Positions 61,045 to 64,000 of a DNA stretch of 64,000 bases are shown one piece after another. The notes beneath the pieces are model-generated. The model saw nothing but the letters and a program-made list of their open reading frames with translations, was not told the DNA's origin and made no database searches. The stretch spans positions 1 to 64,000 of the forward strand of contig NZ_JNKO01000008.1 in assembly GCF_000702885.1 (NCBI RefSeq), written 5' to 3'. The first letter of the stretch is position 1. Every line of letters begins with the position of its first letter. The stretch is from Oribacterium sp. P6A1. Its GTDB lineage: Bacteria > Bacillota > Clostridia > Lachnospirales > Lachnospiraceae. A program made the position numbers and the translations under genes.

Positions 61045-61671
61045 TCAAGCTCCGTAGCAAAGATCCGTTACAACTCCATTTGCAACTGTTATATAGAGAA
61101 CCGGTCCGGTGCTGGATATAAATTCTGATTTACTCATATAGTAAAGCCCATCATCACCACCCTCCTCGTACTTGGTTTGACTGGTAAGTTTAAACTGATA
61201 GGTACCATTACTCATCCGTGTCGTGTCTTCCCAGTTATTACCCTGATAATAATCCAGGGAACCTTTAACTGTCAGAACATCACCACTGATTGAAACAGAG
61301 GACAGATGTGAAATACCATAGCCACTGTCATATAAGTTACCATAGTAAGTTCCGGATGTGGTTACATATGAGGAGCTGCTGCTTGAACTACTGTAACCGC
61401 TCGAGTAACGTGACGGCTGTCCATCCCATGCTCCATCTGAACCAACATAATATCCATCCGGTGTCCATGAGTTTACAAGCATAGCACCGTCACTTCCGAG
61501 ATAATAATTACCAACCCATCTGTTAGTCACAGCATACCCATAATCGTCTATATAGTACCAGTCGCCGAAGTCGAAGGTCCAGTGTCCGGCAAAAGCTGTG
61601 ATAGAGAAAAGTGAACTGATAATAGCCAGAACAATCGAAAATCTAAGTGCCTTTAAATGTTTACTTAGCAT
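61045..61671 (-). CDS. Secreted protein with cell-wall-binding (choline-binding-type) repeats
   Basis: This 208-residue protein has a signal peptide (1-28, ending ITAFAG), then two to three aromatic repeats of the CW_binding_1 type (about 29-85: WYYIDDYGYAVTNRW, YYLGSDGAMLVNSW, YYVGSDGAW), a Ser/Tyr-rich linker (SSGYSSSSSSSSY) and a C-terminal beta domain (about 105-208) that I do not recognise. The repeats normally bind choline or glucans at the surface. AGGAGG lies before the ATG. Monocistronic. Confidence 0.85.
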   Translation of the reverse strand: MLSKHLKALRFSIVLAIISSLFSITAFAGHWTFDFGDWYYIDDYGYAVTNRWVGNYYLGSDGAMLVNSWTPDGYYVGSDGAWDGQPSRYSSGYSSSSSSSSYVTTSGTYYGNLYDSGYGISHLSSVSISGDVLTVKGSLDYYQGNNWEDTTRMSNGTYQFKLTSQTKYEEGGDDGLYYMSKSEFISSTGPVLYITVANGVVTDLCYGA

Positions 61672-61950
61672 GTTTACCTCCTAAAATCTGATATGCAAAA
61701 AGCCACGAACTACTTGTGTCTAAAGAAGTATATCGGCGATGTTCAGGTGTTATATAAACTTTGAAATCTTCCTTCTCTGATTCCTTTGGTTTAAAAGCAT
61801 ATGTGTAATAGTACTTTCATTCCAAAAAAATAATCGAATAATTCACAGTATTTGTGACCTTAAGGCATAAAAATCTGTCTATAGATATGAAGGGACAACA
61901 CGACTGTATATTCCAGAGGTCAAGTTTAATCAAGATATCAGGAGGCATTT

Positions 61951-64000
61951 ATGAAGAAAAAACTCATAGCAAAAGGTCTGATGGCGGTATCAGTCATCGC
62001 ACTTACAGCATGCCAGAGTGGATTGGATATCCCGTCCCCACAGGATAACTCCGGCATTATCATGAAAAGCGAAAAAGATATAGCTGGAGATACCGGAAAT
62101 ACAGAAGCTGATGCAGAAAAAAACCGGAAGGATACATCCGGAGATGACCGAAAGGATGTAAATGATAAGGATGATACCAAAGAAACAGAGCTATCCACTG
62201 AAAAAGCCATAGAAATGGCAGGGAAAGCATATGACGGGTATGAAGCATCCTGGGACAAGCCTACCGTTGATTACATGCTGCTTAACCACGGAAGTTTTCT
62301 CGAAGAAAGCAGTGACAGTCTTCTGGAAGCATGCGACACGGAAGAAGAAAGGGAGGCTGCCAGGGAGTATCAGAAAATTTCAGAATCCCTCAGAGGATAT
62401 TTCAGAAGGGTCAAATATTACGAACCAAAAGATGGCATCACGATAGGGATAGCCAACAAGAAGCTATACGAATACAAGATATCCGATACTGAAGAAATAC
62501 TGAAACTCTATAAAAAAATGCTGGAACTCATGTATAGTCTCCCGGGATACGGCATGACATATGATGATGACATGAGTGCAGGGACATGGCTTAAGGGCAG
62601 CATGAATATGACAGGCTCTCTAGGAGCAATGAACAACTATATAATGGAGGCTGACGGTTTTACTGCTGAAGCTGCATCTGCCGCAGAAGAGGCTCCGTTA
62701 CCTATGCCGACATTGGCAGAAAAAGAATCCTTTGACTGGAATACGGAAGAATACAGGAGTTTTTCCGAGAACAGATTCATGTCAGCCAAGGCAAGCCCGT
62801 TCTCTACCTTCGGTATGGATATAGACACTGCATCCTACGGGAACCTCAGAAAGAAGGTTTTCAACGGAAGGGATATCCCCATCGATTCAGTCCGTACCGA
62901 GGAGATGCTCAACTACTTTGATTATGACTATGTGAAACCGGAAGGTGATGATAAATTCGGAGTAACCGTCGAGATGGCGGATACCCCATGGAATGAAGAT
63001 ACTAAGCTCCTAAGGATAGGTGTTAAGGCAGAAGAAGCCGTTACCGGTAACATTAGTTCAAATGTGGTATTCCTCATAGACACATCAGGTTCCATGTTCG
63101 ACCCTGACAAGCTGCCTCTTGTCCAAAAATCCTTCCTCATGCTTCTCGACGGGCTTGATGAGGACGACAAAATATCAATCGTGACATATGCCGGAGGTGA
63201 CACTGTAATATGTGAAGGTGTGACATGCAACAGGAAGGAAGAGATAACCGAGGACATACTCTCCCTTGAAGCATGGGGCGGCACAAACGGCGCGGCAGGG
63301 ATAAAGACAGCATACGAGCTGGCAAGAGATAACTACATTGAAGGCGGCAACAACAGAGTCATACTCGCCACAGACGGGGACCTTAACATTGGCGCATCAA
63401 GTGAGAGTGAACTTGTGGAAATTATAAAGAAAGAAAAGGAGTGTAATGTGTTCCTGTCCGTACTCGGAGTAGGAACGGGAAACTATAAAGATTCCAAGAT
63501 GAAGGCACTTGCGGACAACGGGAACGGCAATTTCGCATACATCGATTCCACATCAGCTGCGGACAAAGCACTCAGAAAAGATTTCTACTCCCTTATGTAC
63601 ACTGTGGCAGAGGATGCGAAGATGCAGGTGGAATTTAACCCCGATAAGATCAAAGGCTACAGGCAGATAGGCTACGAACTGAGGCAGCTCGATGTTGAAG
63701 ATTTTGCGGACGATACTAGGGATGGCAGCGAGATCGGCTCAGGACAATGCGTAACTGTTCTTTATGAAATAGTGCCTGTGGATTCATCAATGGAGATACC
63801 CGATGTAAAAACCAAATACGGGAATGACCGTGGGAACGTTACCGACACCGATGAACTCCTTACCGTGAGCATACGGTACAAGCAGCCGGGAAGCAGAGAA
63901 AGCATTCTGATGGAAGTACCGGTGACAGGAGACTCTTACAATGAAAAAATGAGTAACGACATGTCATGGGCTGCCGGCGTTGCCCAGACAGCCATGCTCC
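61951..64000 (+). CDS. VWA-domain lipoprotein (YfbK-like), partial at the window end
   Basis: The frame stays open from 61951 to the window edge (683 codons). Lipobox IALTAC (Cys21), an acidic linker, a YfbK N-terminal region (about 250-330, FSTFGMDIDTASYGNLR), a von Willebrand A domain (about 355-530) with an intact MIDAS motif DTSGS and the later ATDGDLNIG, and a following DUF3520-type part that runs off the end. AGGAGG lies 5 bases before the ATG. YfbK-like proteins are exported metal-binding proteins of unclear role, possibly adhesion or wall assembly. The 279 bases before it hold no recognised promoter. Confidence 0.9.
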   Translation, partial: MKKKLIAKGLMAVSVIALTACQSGLDIPSPQDNSGIIMKSEKDIAGDTGNTEADAEKNRKDTSGDDRKDVNDKDDTKETELSTEKAIEMAGKAYDGYEASWDKPTVDYMLLNHGSFLEESSDSLLEACDTEEEREAAREYQKISESLRGYFRRVKYYEPKDGITIGIANKKLYEYKISDTEEILKLYKKMLELMYSLPGYGMTYDDDMSAGTWLKGSMNMTGSLGAMNNYIMEADGFTAEAASAAEEAPLPMPTLAEKESFDWNTEEYRSFSENRFMSAKASPFSTFGMDIDTASYGNLRKKVFNGRDIPIDSVRTEEMLNYFDYDYVKPEGDDKFGVTVEMADTPWNEDTKLLRIGVKAEEAVTGNISSNVVFLIDTSGSMFDPDKLPLVQKSFLMLLDGLDEDDKISIVTYAGGDTVICEGVTCNRKEEITEDILSLEAWGGTNGAAGIKTAYELARDNYIEGGNNRVILATDGDLNIGASSESELVEIIKKEKECNVFLSVLGVGTGNYKDSKMKALADNGNGNFAYIDSTSAADKALRKDFYSLMYTVAEDAKMQVEFNPDKIKGYRQIGYELRQLDVEDFADDTRDGSEIGSGQCVTVLYEIVPVDSSMEIPDVKTKYGNDRGNVTDTDELLTVSIRYKQPGSRESILMEVPVTGDSYNEKMSNDMSWAAGVAQTAML

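Noticed and set aside
61938-62258. 106-codon minus-strand frame
   Set aside because: Antisense to the start of the VWA lipoprotein, which has a lipobox and ribosome site.

Overview
The window looks like a chromosomal segment of a gut or rumen Lachnospiraceae (Butyrivibrio-like Firmicute). The evidence is moderate G+C, strong AGGAGG-type ribosome sites, a glycine riboswitch, CUT2 sugar ABC transporters with YesM/YesN-type two-component regulators, GntR-LacI (AraR-type) repressors, uronate catabolism genes and a bacteriocin-type (NHLP) exporter. This placement rests on protein families and style only; no rRNA gene is present.

Layout. 0-5 kb: an IS110-family element sits against the 3' end of a large surface adhesin that lacks its anchor, next to a small sortase-anchored pilin-like protein. 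5.2-7.8 kb: tRNA-Leu, a PAS-GGDEF-EAL protein and a four-tRNA cluster (Arg-His-Gln-Lys in transcription order). 8-15 kb: KDPG aldolase, a fused RdgB/YfcE protein, uxuA-uxuB, their divergent FCD-GntR regulator and an SDR dehydrogenase, together a glucuronate/mannonate branch. 15-24 kb: an SPFH protein, a diguanylate cyclase, a glycine riboswitch with an AGCS symporter, and carB with no carA beside it. 24-36 kb: two unknown genes, then one long minus-strand arabinose operon (binding lipoprotein, ATPase, two permeases, araA, araD, araB) facing a divergent AraR-type repressor, with an AraR-like operator between them. 36-47 kb: a three-gene sensory set (histidine kinase, binding-protein paralogue, AraC-type response regulator), then a second CUT2 transporter operon ending in its own GntR-LacI regulator. 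47-54 kb: a SIMPL lipoprotein, an SPOR-like lipoprotein, a CapA-family protein, and a divergent LysR regulator / MtaA-like methyltransferase pair. 54-61 kb: the most unusual locus. 61-64 kb: a cell-wall-binding-repeat protein and a VWA lipoprotein running off the end.

The 54-60.5 kb locus links an NHLP-type export ABC subunit, a STAS protein and an RsbW-like ATPase, a LytTR regulator with its DUF3021 membrane partner, and two small proteins that share a double-glycine leader (LSDExxxNxTGGL). Their cores are not bacteriocin-like: one is a CxxC...CxxC zinc ribbon. Between the DUF3021 gene and the first leader gene lie two 18-bp direct repeats 21 bp apart, immediately upstream of a promoter, which is the expected form of a LytTR activation site. 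The second exporter subunit, the one normally carrying the C39 leader peptidase, survives only as its last ~100 residues, spliced to the tail of a PD-(D/E)XK protein.

Across the window a 3'-flanking intergenic repeat family (five copies, always in the same orientation relative to the preceding gene) and a second, smaller hairpin family (two copies with a compensatory base-pair change) are not explained by any gene. Several sugar operons have legible control regions: a cre-like site at the kdgA promoter, three TGTATACCA sites around uxuA/gntR, an AraR-like box, and a CAATACAA/TTGTATTG cluster.
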